From Planctomycetota bacterium (GTDB lineage: Bacteria; Planctomycetota; Phycisphaerae; UBA1845; PWPN01), in NCBI GenBank assembly GCA_029550525.1, contig JAKPHF010000057.1:1-35854 (forward strand): a DNA stretch of 35,854 nucleotides, written 5' to 3'. How positions within the stretch are numbered: the first letter of the stretch is position 1; each line of letters begins with the position of its first letter. Of this stretch, positions 24,696 through 32,777 are shown in pieces. The position numbers and the translations under genes were made by a program. The notes beneath the pieces are model-generated. The model was not told where the DNA came from, did no database searches, and worked only from the letters and a program-made list of their open reading frames with translations.

Positions 24696-25103
24696 ATGGC
24701 GTTGACGATCCATTTCGTTCGGCCGGAAGACTTCATCCGCGTCAGAACGGACGGGCTCCTCGACCTCGAGGCGAGCAAGCAGTTGCTCCGAAAAGTCGGA
24801 GCCACGATGGCGGCTCAGGAGGTCGAATACGCCATCGTGGACCTTCGGCAAGCCCGAGGCGCACTGACGGTGGTCGATCTGTATGAACTCGTTTCATCGC
24901 TGGCGGACAGCGGGTTTCAGCCGTCCTACCATCTGGCCATCCTGCATCGGCCCGGTGCCCATGACCTGGCGCACTTCTTTGCGCTCTGTGCCGGAAACCG
25001 TGGGTGGCAGATCGGCGCGTTCGGGACATTCGAGGAGGCGTTCGATTGGCTCAACCGCAACCAGCACCTGGACCTTCGAGGGCAACCTCTGCACGGAACG
25101 TGA
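24696..25103 (+). CDS. SpoIIAA/STAS-like protein
   Basis: A 135-aa protein starting at ATG 24696 with GGAG 8 nt upstream. Alternating strands and helices (MALTIHFVRPEDFIRV, EVEYAIVDLRQARGAL, SYHLAILHRP, FFALCAGNRGWQIGAF, FEEAFDWLNR) match the SpoIIAA-like family, which has a STAS-type fold and includes lipid-binding or regulatory proteins. No phosphorylatable serine is identifiable by eye. It is cytoplasmic, with no signal peptide or membrane helix. Its stop is 47 nt before the TspO gene on the same strand, suggesting co-transcription. Function in this setting is unknown. Confidence 0.75.
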   Translation: MALTIHFVRPEDFIRVRTDGLLDLEASKQLLRKVGATMAAQEVEYAIVDLRQARGALTVVDLYELVSSLADSGFQPSYHLAILHRPGAHDLAHFFALCAGNRGWQIGAFGTFEEAFDWLNRNQHLDLRGQPLHGT

Positions 25104-25150
25104 ACGCGGCCCTAAGCTCGGGCGACCTGACGGCGGCGGAGACGGCAGAC

Positions 25151-25762
25151 ATGATGGACCAACGAATGGAAATACGGCGCAGGTACCCATCATCGACGCA
25201 TGAAGGCCGGCCTGAGCCGAGTCATGCCATGGCGGCTCATGCACTCGAGCCGGCCGGTCACGTTCAATGGGGAAAGCTGGCGCTTTCGGTGGGCCTGTGC
25301 GAAGCGGTGGGCGTCCTGGGCGCGCTGGCCCTGAGGGGCGAGCGCCTTGCGTGGTACCGCGGTCTCGAGAAACCGCGGTTCGCCCCGCCGGACTGGATCT
25401 TCGGTCCAGTGTGGACAGCTCTCTATGGCCTGATGGGCTTTTCTCTGTACAAGCTCTGGGACCGTCGAGACCAGCCCCGGGCCAAGGCGGCATTGCGAGC
25501 GTTTGCGAGTCAACTGCTCTTGAACGCGAGCTGGACGCCGGTATTCTTCGGCTTCAAGTCGCCCACGGGCGGGCTGGCCGTGATCGCCGCGTTGTGGCTG
25601 GAGGTGGTGGAGACGATCGCTCGCACCCGCAAGGTCTCGCCCGAGGCCGCGGCCGCTTTGCTGCCGTATGCCGCGTGGGTCAGCTTCGCGACGGTGCTCA
25701 ACGCGTCGATCGTATCACTCAATCACGACCGACCGCGCGAATCAGGCTCCACGCGAACATAG
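25151..25762 (+). CDS. TspO/MBR family membrane protein
   Basis: A 203-aa protein with the full TspO/MBR (translocator protein) signature: WYRGLEKPRFAPPDWIFGPVW, then TALYGLMGFSLYKLW, then SQLLLNASWTPVFFG and a final AAWVSFATVLNASIVSLN. Five membrane helices are expected from about residue 40 on. TspO proteins bind porphyrins and related molecules and modulate stress responses in bacteria. The start is uncertain: ATG 25151 has GGAG 9 nt upstream and is used here. ATG 25229 gives a 177-aa protein closer to the usual 160 aa. It lies 47 nt after the SpoIIAA-like gene. Confidence 0.92.
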   Translation: MMDQRMEIRRRYPSSTHEGRPEPSHAMAAHALEPAGHVQWGKLALSVGLCEAVGVLGALALRGERLAWYRGLEKPRFAPPDWIFGPVWTALYGLMGFSLYKLWDRRDQPRAKAALRAFASQLLLNASWTPVFFGFKSPTGGLAVIAALWLEVVETIARTRKVSPEAAAALLPYAAWVSFATVLNASIVSLNHDRPRESGSTRT

Positions 25763-25826
25763 CCGCACGCGGGGGTCGGACGATGCCGGGCCGCCGGGCT
25801 GCCGGACCGTCGGGCGGTCGCTCGCA

Positions 25827-28800
25827 TCACTTGGATTGGTTCATCTGTCCTTCGTACGTGGCGTGAATGGCCCGCGACAGCTCCTCGGACTGCCCGCCCT
25901 TGGTCAGGTAGGACGAGGCACCGGCTTCCAGCATGCTGGTGATCAGCCCGCGGTCGTCGTGCACCGACAGACCGATGACCGACACGTGCGGCATTTCGAG
26001 CTTGATGCGGCGCGTCGCCTCGATCCCGTTCATCTTGGGCATGTTGATGTCCATGATGACCACGTCCGGCTGAAGCAGGCGGGCCAGCTCAATCGCTTCC
26101 TCGCCGTTGGCGGCCTCGCCGGCGACTTCCAGCTGCGGATCGCATTCGATAAGCGTCCGGAAGCCTTCGCGGACCATCTTGTGGTCGTCGACCAGCAGCA
26201 CGCGAATGGTGTCGCGACGCCGGCTCTCGCATGCGGAAGGCACCACCGCCACGGCGGCTTCCTCGGCGGCGACCTGATCGATGACCGGCACTTCGATGGG
26301 CACGCGGACCAGCACCCGGGTGCCCTGCCCCGGCGCGGACGTGATCTCGCACGAGCCGCCCAGTGCGGCCAGCCGCTCCCGCACGCTCAACAGCCCGTAT
26401 TTGCCGCCGGCCGGATGAGACTCCTGGCGCGAGATGTCGAAGCCGGCCCCTTCATCCTGCACGGTCACCCGAAGTTCGCCCGACTCCTGCTCCAACCGGA
26501 CGGTCGCCTCGCTCACTCGGGCGTGCTTGACGACGTTGAACAACAGCTCCCGCACGGTCTGAAAAATCATGACCGCCTTGTCATCCGGCATGTCCACCGA
26601 TTCGCCGTGTTGCTCGATCCGCACAGTCAGGCCGTGCCGCTCCATCTGCTCGCCGAGCCAGTGAATCGCGGCGAACAGGCCGGCCTCGTACAGGATGGTG
26701 GGACTCAGATCGGTGATCAGCGTCCGGGTATACTTCAGCGCCTCGTCGATCAGCTCGCGCAAGTCCTGCATCACCTTCTCGCCCGAGGGCATGATGTGAT
26801 TGCTGACCAGCTTGGACTTCATCTTGCTTGCCACTAACAATTGGGCGAGATAGTCGTGCAGTTCGGTGGCCAATCGGCGGCGCTCCCGCTGCTCGGTCAG
26901 GACCAGCTCGGAAGTCATGGCCCGCAGGTGTTCCTGGTAGGTGACCAGCGAGCGCGTGCGCTCGCGGACTCGCTGTTCAAGCGCGTCGTTGAGTTCGAGC
27001 AGTTGTCGCTGGGTGCGTTTCAAATCGGTGATGTCCACCGAGACGGCCACGCCGCCGATGATCTCGCCGGAGACGTCGCGGATCGGCACCGCATAATTGA
27101 GGATGGTGCCGCGCCGGCCGTCGGCTCGTTTGAATTCCATCTCCTCGGCGGCCACGGCCTCACCCTCGCGAAGGGCCCGTGCGAGCCCCCGTTGCGACGC
27201 CGGAATCATCTTGCCCGTCTTGGGCGAAAAGCCCTGGTAATAGGCGGCAAAGTCTTCCAGACTCTCCGAGAGCACAGGCAGCCGGCCCCAGGTGGTGGCC
27301 ACCGCCGGGTTCACATCCGTGACTTTCCCCTCGCGATTGGTGATGAACACCGCGACCGGCAGAACATCCAGCACCGCCCGTAACCGGCGCCGTTCGTTCT
27401 CCACCGCCGCGTGTTCACGAGCCAGCGTCTGCTCGGCCCGTTTCTGGTCGTCGATGTCGGTCGCGGTGCCGAACCATTTGACGATCCGCCCCTCATCGTC
27501 CCGCAGCGCAAGGCCACGGCTGAGGAACCAGCGGTATGTTCCGTCTTTTTCACGAATGCGATGCTCGACCTGGTAATTTTCGCCCGACTCCACGGCGTGC
27601 CGCCAGGCCGCCGACGTCCGATCCACATCATCCGGATGGAGCAAGCGCTGCCAGCCGTCGCGGCAGGCCTCTTCCACGCTCAAGCCCGAGCAGCGAGTCA
27701 CCTGATCGTTGTAGAAATCGACGCGTCCGTCCGGCTCGGCCGTCCAGACGATCTGGGGCAAGGCCTGTGCCAGCGTGCGGAACTGCGATTCGCTCTCCCG
27801 CAACTGGCGCTCCATCTGCCGTCGCCGGGTCGTATCGTGGAAGACAATGAGATGCCGGCCGGGGATGATGCTGAACGCCGCCCCGACGTCGAACTCGAAC
27901 ACTTCGCCGTTCGGACGAACGATCTGGACTTCGCCGGTATATCGGCCGGTCTGAAGCAGGGCTCGCCGCATCTCCTCCACACCTCCGGGGGGCTGGAGGA
28001 ACTCGGTCAGCGACCGGCCGATCAGGCTGTCGCCGTCCAGGCCGAACGCGGTAACCGCCGCCGGATTGACCTTGGTCAATCGCAGATCCTCGTCCACGAT
28101 GACGATGCAGTCAGGCGAGGTTTCGAAGATGGCCCGGAATTGCCGTTCACTCTGCTTGAGCACGCGTTCGGCTCGCTTGCGCTCGGTGATGTCCATCCAG
28201 GCGACCACCGCCCCCGTCGTGCGGCCGGAACCGTCACGGATCGGACCGGCGCTGCACAGCAGCGGGATGGACGTGCCGTGAGCCCCCCGGACGCAAATCT
28301 CTTCGTTCGTGGTGGTTTCACCGCTACGCATGGCCCGGGCCAGCGGCGATGAGGGATGATCGAGCGAGATGATCTCCTGCAGGGCTGAGGCGATGGTCTC
28401 GCCGGTCGTCCGCTCACCCTGCTGGGCCGAGGACGCGGCAAACATTTGTCGCCCGTGACGGCTGACCAGCCGAATCGCGTCCGGCCGGTCCGCCACGGCG
28501 ATTCCGATGGGCACATGCTCCATCACCGCGTCCAGCACCCGCCGACTGTCCTCAGCTTCCAGGGCGCGCCGCTCCGCCTCCGCGACCGCCTGATGCAATC
28601 GAGCCTGGTTCTCGCGAAGGGCCTTCTCCGCTCGCTTGAGATCGTCGATATCGGCGCAGCTGCCGATCCATCGGAGAACTTCGCCGCCCTCGCCGCAAAT
28701 CCCCCGCCATCGCCCCACGAACCAGCGATACGTGCCGTCCGCCGTACGAAACCGGTGTTCGACCTCGATGCTCTCGCCGTTGCAACAGAGCCGGCGCCAC

Positions 28801-29957
28801 TCCTGCCGGACGCGCTCGGCGTCCTCGGGATGCATCGCTTCCAGCCAACCGGCCCCCGCCACTTGCTCGCGCGTCAGACCGGTGTAATCGCAGAACTGCT
28901 GGTTGCAAAAGTCGCACGATCCGTCCGCCTGGCCGGTGAGCAGGACATCGGGGACGGTTTCGGCCATCACCCGGAAACGATACTCGCTTTGGGCCAGTCG
29001 ATTGGCCCGATCCGTCAGCTCCCGGGCCAGCCGCTTGCGCTCCAGCGCGGTGGCCACATAATGACAAATCGTCTGCAGAAAGATCAGCTCGGAAGCCGAA
29101 AAGCGGCGACGGCGACGCGATCCGAATGACAGCGTGCCGACGATGAAGCCATGCAGCATCAACGGATAACAGAAATAGGCCCGCACGCCGAGCTTCCGAG
29201 CCATAGCCGGTCGAGGGGCGTCCTGCCGCCCGCCGTTTTCCGCTGCCGGCGGCACACTGCCTGACACCACATCGTCGAAATCAAGATGCCGTATATCCGG
29301 CAGCACAGATTCGGGCACGCCGCTGTATCCGTTGAGGACGAGCTTTTCCGTCGTCTCATCCACCAGGTGGTGCACGTAGCAGTCCAGCCGCAAGTGGGCG
29401 GCCAGCTTGGGATACAGCCGCCCCAACAGTTCCACCGGATCTTCCACGGACAGAAGCTCGCCGGCGGCCTCCGACAGCAAGGTCAAACGAAAGTTGCGCT
29501 TTTGAACCAGCAGGCGCGCCGAGTGTTCGCTGGCAAGCATGGCCGCTTGCCGGGCCAGTTCCTGTTTCTGCAGAACGTAACGAATGGAGCGTTCGAGCAG
29601 TTCCGGACTGAGATGTTTCCACTCCAGATAGTCGGCGGCACCGGCATGCAGCGCTCGCAGCCCCTCCTCGCGGCTTTCGGCCAGCACGATCACCGGCAGC
29701 TCCACGGAGCCGTCCGCGCCGGCCATGCCGGGCCAATCGCCGGTTCCCAGTGTCTTCCAGTTCACCAGGCACGCATCGTAACCGGCACCGCGCGAACGAT
29801 CGGCAGCATCCGGCCAGTCCACCGCTTGATCGATCTCGAACCCTTCCCAGTCGATATCCGCCAGCATGCGCTCGAGACGAGCCGTGCTGTCCGGATCGGA
29901 ATCGATAATCAACAGTCGTGCCCGGCTTGCGGGCGTCGTCACGAAGCTTGAGTTCAT
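25827..29957 (-). CDS. Giant hybrid histidine kinase (REC-like, GAF, five PAS, HisKA_3, HATPase, REC)
   Basis: A 1376-aa soluble signalling kinase. The N-terminal receiver-like domain (about 14-125) has the phospho-acceptor position as Asn66 (ACLVNWK), so it is probably inactive. A GAF domain follows (about 154-315), then five PAS/PAC domains starting near 322, 471, 605, 724 and 858. A coiled segment leads to HisKA_3 with ELHDYLAQ (His1034), then HATPase (about 1126-1222; RELLFNVVKHA, DEGAGFD, KYGLLSVRERL). A NarL-type receiver ends the protein (about 1251-1366) with Asp1303 in MDINMPKMNG and no LuxR-type HTH. ATG 29957 is preferred over a TTG at 29999. It has no membrane helix. It shares its last four parts with the kinase ending at 30306, pointing to duplication. 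Signals and partners are unknown. Confidence 0.9.
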   Translation of the reverse strand: MNSSFVTTPASRARLLIIDSDPDSTARLERMLADIDWEGFEIDQAVDWPDAADRSRGAGYDACLVNWKTLGTGDWPGMAGADGSVELPVIVLAESREEGLRALHAGAADYLEWKHLSPELLERSIRYVLQKQELARQAAMLASEHSARLLVQKRNFRLTLLSEAAGELLSVEDPVELLGRLYPKLAAHLRLDCYVHHLVDETTEKLVLNGYSGVPESVLPDIRHLDFDDVVSGSVPPAAENGGRQDAPRPAMARKLGVRAYFCYPLMLHGFIVGTLSFGSRRRRRFSASELIFLQTICHYVATALERKRLARELTDRANRLAQSEYRFRVMAETVPDVLLTGQADGSCDFCNQQFCDYTGLTREQVAGAGWLEAMHPEDAERVRQEWRRLCCNGESIEVEHRFRTADGTYRWFVGRWRGICGEGGEVLRWIGSCADIDDLKRAEKALRENQARLHQAVAEAERRALEAEDSRRVLDAVMEHVPIGIAVADRPDAIRLVSRHGRQMFAASSAQQGERTTGETIASALQEIISLDHPSSPLARAMRSGETTTNEEICVRGAHGTSIPLLCSAGPIRDGSGRTTGAVVAWMDITERKRAERVLKQSERQFRAIFETSPDCIVIVDEDLRLTKVNPAAVTAFGLDGDSLIGRSLTEFLQPPGGVEEMRRALLQTGRYTGEVQIVRPNGEVFEFDVGAAFSIIPGRHLIVFHDTTRRRQMERQLRESESQFRTLAQALPQIVWTAEPDGRVDFYNDQVTRCSGLSVEEACRDGWQRLLHPDDVDRTSAAWRHAVESGENYQVEHRIREKDGTYRWFLSRGLALRDDEGRIVKWFGTATDIDDQKRAEQTLAREHAAVENERRRLRAVLDVLPVAVFITNREGKVTDVNPAVATTWGRLPVLSESLEDFAAYYQGFSPKTGKMIPASQRGLARALREGEAVAAEEMEFKRADGRRGTILNYAVPIRDVSGEIIGGVAVSVDITDLKRTQRQLLELNDALEQRVRERTRSLVTYQEHLRAMTSELVLTEQRERRRLATELHDYLAQLLVASKMKSKLVSNHIMPSGEKVMQDLRELIDEALKYTRTLITDLSPTILYEAGLFAAIHWLGEQMERHGLTVRIEQHGESVDMPDDKAVMIFQTVRELLFNVVKHARVSEATVRLEQESGELRVTVQDEGAGFDISRQESHPAGGKYGLLSVRERLAALGGSCEITSAPGQGTRVLVRVPIEVPVIDQVAAEEAAVAVVPSACESRRRDTIRVLLVDDHKMVREGFRTLIECDPQLEVAGEAANGEEAIELARLLQPDVVIMDINMPKMNGIEATRRIKLEMPHVSVIGLSVHDDRGLITSMLEAGASSYLTKGGQSEELSRAIHATYEGQMNQSK

Positions 29958-30305
29958 AGCGGCACTCGCCTGTTCAGAGAAGCGGCCTGCTTGATGCAAT
30001 CCGCTCCCGGGCTGACCCCTCCCATCCGCACGTCAAGCAGCACAACGGTCGGGCATCCGCCGGCCGGCACCGCATCCAATTGCTGAAAGCGCTGGGGTTA
30101 GGATGGATCCCGGCTTCCTGTGCCCGTCGCGGCGGCCCCTATACGTTTGAGACAACGTCCGCCGCGCGCTCACACCCGCAGGGGCATGAGCCTCCCGCCC
30201 AAGGGACTTGTGCACTTTACCCGGCCGGTCCCGGTGCTTACAGAGGCCAAGAGGCGATGTTTCAAAATTCAGGGAAACCCCGATCAGGGTTTGTCCTGCC
30301 GAAAA
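29958..30305. other. Gap between two hybrid kinase genes
   Basis: 348 nt without a credible gene. It holds the hairpin at 30270-30298 at its right end. The remainder, including the probable promoter side of the 1376-aa kinase gene, shows no element I can name. Confidence 0.5.
30270..30298 (-). terminator. Hairpin after hybrid kinase gene
   Basis: AAACCC (30275-30280) pairs with GGGTTT (30287-30292) across a 6-nt loop. Outside a small internal loop CAGG (30270-30273) pairs with CCTG (30295-30298). It starts 7 nt after the stop codon at 30306, and the minus strand continues AATTTTG. It probably ends the three-gene kinase operon. Confidence 0.55.
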
Positions 30306-32282
30306 TCAAACCGAGTCAATGACCGTGCAGTGCGCTTCGCGAATGGCCCTGGACAGTTCTTCCGAAGCGCCCCCCTTGGGAATGTACGAAAAAGCGCCTG
30401 CTTCCTTCATCGCGGCCATCATGGACTTGTCCTCATGCATGGACAAGGCGACGACGGCCACGTCAGGCATCTCTTCGCGGATACGGCGGGTGGCTTCGAT
30501 CCCGTTCATCTTGGGCATGTTGATGTCCATGACGATCACGTCGGGATGCAGCACGCGGGCCTGCTGAAGCGCTTCTTCGCCGTTGGAAGCCTCGCCCACC
30601 ACGCGCAGGCGAGGCTCGCTCTCGATGATGCTCCGCAATCCTTCGCGAACCATGTGATGATCGTCGGCCAACAGCACGCGAGTCACGCGGCGACGGCCGG
30701 GTCGCTCGACGCGAGCCGCCTGCGACGGCTCACCGACCGCGACCAGATCCGGTTCAGCCGGCTCGACCACCTCCACCGCGGGCAATGGGACGATGACGGT
30801 CGCCCGTGTGCCTTGGCCCGGCGCGGAATCGATCTCGAACCGCCCGCCCAGGGCTTCGATTCGCTCGCGAATGCTGAACAGTCCGTACTTGCCCACTGCG
30901 GTGGGTCCCTCGGCCGCTGAGGGTTCAAAACCAACTCCCTGATCGGACACGCTTAGCATCAATTCGCCCGCAGGCGACTGGTCGATGATCACCGTCGCGT
31001 CATGCACCATGGCGTGCTTGGCCACATTGATCAGCAGCTCGCGCACCGTCTGGAACACCAGCACCGCCTGGTCATCGGGCATCTGGATGGAACCCTGACA
31101 GTCCTGCACTTCGACGCGCATCCCATGCCGTTGCATCTGCTCGGCCAACCAGTGGATAGCCGCCACCAGTCCCGCTTCGTACAGTATCGTGGGGCTCAAC
31201 TCGGCAATGAGCGTGCGTGTGTACTTGATGGACTGCTCGAGCAGATCATTGACCTCGGCGATCACCGCCTCGCCTCGCGTGGAGCGAGTCAACTGGACCA
31301 GCAACCGCGTCTTCATCTTGCAGGCGACCAGGAGTTGGGCGAGGTAATCATGCAACTCGGCGGCCAGGCGGCGCCGCTCGCGCTGTTCGGTCAGCGTGAG
31401 ATCGGAAGCCATGGCCCGCAACTGCTCCTGGTAATCCAGCAACGATCGCGTCCGTTCGCGAACGCGGTTCTCCAGCAAATCGTTGATGTGCTGCAACTGT
31501 TCCTGGGCCACCTTCTGGTCGTGAATGTCGGTCGAGGATCCCAGCCATTTGGTGATCTGTCCGTGCTCGTCACGCAGAGGCAAAGCAATGGTCAGGAACC
31601 AGCGATACTCACCATCGTGCCGTCGCAGGCGATGCTCGATGCGATGCGGATCACCCGATCGCAGCGAATGCTCCCAGGCCTCCAACGTGCGCGACACATC
31701 GTCGGGATGGACGTACCTTTGCCAGTTGATGACGATTTGTTCGCGAGTGGCACCCGCGAACTGCTCGGCTTGTCGGTTCACGTAATCCATGCCGCCATCC
31801 GGTTCGGCCGACCACACCATCTGAGGCAGCGCCTCGGTCAGCGTGCGGAACCGATGCTCACTCTCGCGAAGGGCGGCCTCGGCGCGTTGGCGTTGACGGC
31901 GCTCCTCGAGCTCGCGTTGGGCCCGCTGAATGGCCTGTGGCAGACGATCGAGGCGCATCTTGATCACGTAATCGACCGCCCCCATCCGAATGGCCTCGGT
32001 GGCGATGTCTTCGCCCAGCGTGCCGGAAACGAAGATGAAAGGAACCTCCGAACCACAGCGCTCGATGACCATGCGCAAGGCCGACAGCCCATCGAATCCC
32101 GGGAGCGTGTAGTCGGCGAGAATGAGATCGAAATTAGAGGCCTCCAGAGCCCGGCTGAACTCCTCGCCGCTGTCCGCCCGGGTGATCTGGCAGCCGATGC
32201 CCGCGTCCGTCAGTGTGGCCTGGACCAGTTCCGCATCGACAGGATCGTCTTCCAGATGCAGTATGCGCAAAGGCTGTTGCAT
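30306..32282 (-). CDS. Hybrid histidine kinase (REC, PAS, HisKA_3, HATPase, REC)
   Basis: A 658-aa cytoplasmic kinase. An N-terminal receiver (1-125; Asp57 in LILADYTLPG) is followed by a helix, one PAS/PAC domain (about 145-265) and a coiled segment. Next come HisKA_3 with AELHDYLAQ (His311), HATPase (about 400-495; RELLINVAKHA, DQGVGF, KYGLFSIRERI) and a C-terminal NarL-like receiver (about 525-645; Asp586 in MDINMPKMNG), again without DNA-binding domain. The start ATG 32282 has GAGGA 9 nt upstream. It follows the stand-alone receiver gene by 12 nt, so it is co-transcribed with it and the CHASE kinase. A likely relay runs from the CHASE kinase to the receiver or to this protein's N-terminal receiver, but this is inference. 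Residues from the coiled segment to the end parallel the 1376-aa kinase. Confidence 0.93.
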   Translation of the reverse strand: MQQPLRILHLEDDPVDAELVQATLTDAGIGCQITRADSGEEFSRALEASNFDLILADYTLPGFDGLSALRMVIERCGSEVPFIFVSGTLGEDIATEAIRMGAVDYVIKMRLDRLPQAIQRAQRELEERRQRQRAEAALRESEHRFRTLTEALPQMVWSAEPDGGMDYVNRQAEQFAGATREQIVINWQRYVHPDDVSRTLEAWEHSLRSGDPHRIEHRLRRHDGEYRWFLTIALPLRDEHGQITKWLGSSTDIHDQKVAQEQLQHINDLLENRVRERTRSLLDYQEQLRAMASDLTLTEQRERRRLAAELHDYLAQLLVACKMKTRLLVQLTRSTRGEAVIAEVNDLLEQSIKYTRTLIAELSPTILYEAGLVAAIHWLAEQMQRHGMRVEVQDCQGSIQMPDDQAVLVFQTVRELLINVAKHAMVHDATVIIDQSPAGELMLSVSDQGVGFEPSAAEGPTAVGKYGLFSIRERIEALGGRFEIDSAPGQGTRATVIVPLPAVEVVEPAEPDLVAVGEPSQAARVERPGRRRVTRVLLADDHHMVREGLRSIIESEPRLRVVGEASNGEEALQQARVLHPDVIVMDINMPKMNGIEATRRIREEMPDVAVVALSMHEDKSMMAAMKEAGAFSYIPKGGASEELSRAIREAHCTVIDSV

Positions 32283-32294
32283 TCGCGTATATCC

Positions 32295-32777
32295 TCAACT
32301 CGATGAAGAACTGCTGGTGCCGGCCGGCTGACGGGCGGTGCAATGAGGCGGGGCCTCGTTCACGAGCAGCCAGAACACGCCCAGCCGCCGAACCGCCTCG
32401 GCAAACGCGTGAAAATCGACCGGCTTGACCACGTAGGCGTTGGCCCCCAGATTGTACGTTTCCACCAGATCGCTCTCCTCGCGCGAGGAGGTCAGCATCA
32501 CCACCGGCAGCGTCTTGAGCTCGGGGTCCGACTTGATCTGTCGCAGCACCTCGATGCCGCCCACGCGAGGCATCTTGAGATCCAGGAGTATTACCGCGGG
32601 AAGCCCGTCCGTGCGTCCGGCGTACTTGCCCCGTCGAAACAGGAAGTCCAACGCTTCGGCTCCGTCCGGCAGCGTGAGCACTTCGTTGGCCAGGTGATAC
32701 TCGGCCAGCGCCATGAGCGTCAGTTCCACGTCGTTAGGGTCATCCTCAACCAGCAGTATGCGCTTCAACTCTGGCAT
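32295..32777 (-). CDS. Stand-alone response regulator receiver (Rcp1-like)
   Basis: A 160-aa single receiver domain without output domain. Acidic pocket residues are EDD (11-13), the phospho-acceptor is Asp66 in ILLDLKMPR, the switch region is LTSS (95-98) and the invariant Lys is Lys118 in YVVKPV. The segment after the domain (FAEAVRRLGVFWLLVNEAPP) is the usual end of Rcp1-type regulators found beside phytochrome-like or CHASE kinases. A Ser-rich tail closes the protein. ATG 32777 has AGGA 5 nt upstream. The gene overlaps the end of the CHASE kinase gene by 32 nt and is followed after 12 nt by the hybrid kinase, a tight translational arrangement. It probably passes phosphate between the two kinases or acts by protein contact. 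Confidence 0.93.
   Translation of the reverse strand: MPELKRILLVEDDPNDVELTLMALAEYHLANEVLTLPDGAEALDFLFRRGKYAGRTDGLPAVILLDLKMPRVGGIEVLRQIKSDPELKTLPVVMLTSSREESDLVETYNLGANAYVVKPVDFHAFAEAVRRLGVFWLLVNEAPPHCTARQPAGTSSSSSS

Noticed and set aside
32746..32777. Overlap of CHASE kinase and receiver genes as a possible frameshift or fusion
   Set aside because: Both frames are complete, the receiver has its own good ribosome site, and kinase/Rcp1-like receiver overlaps are a normal operon arrangement.
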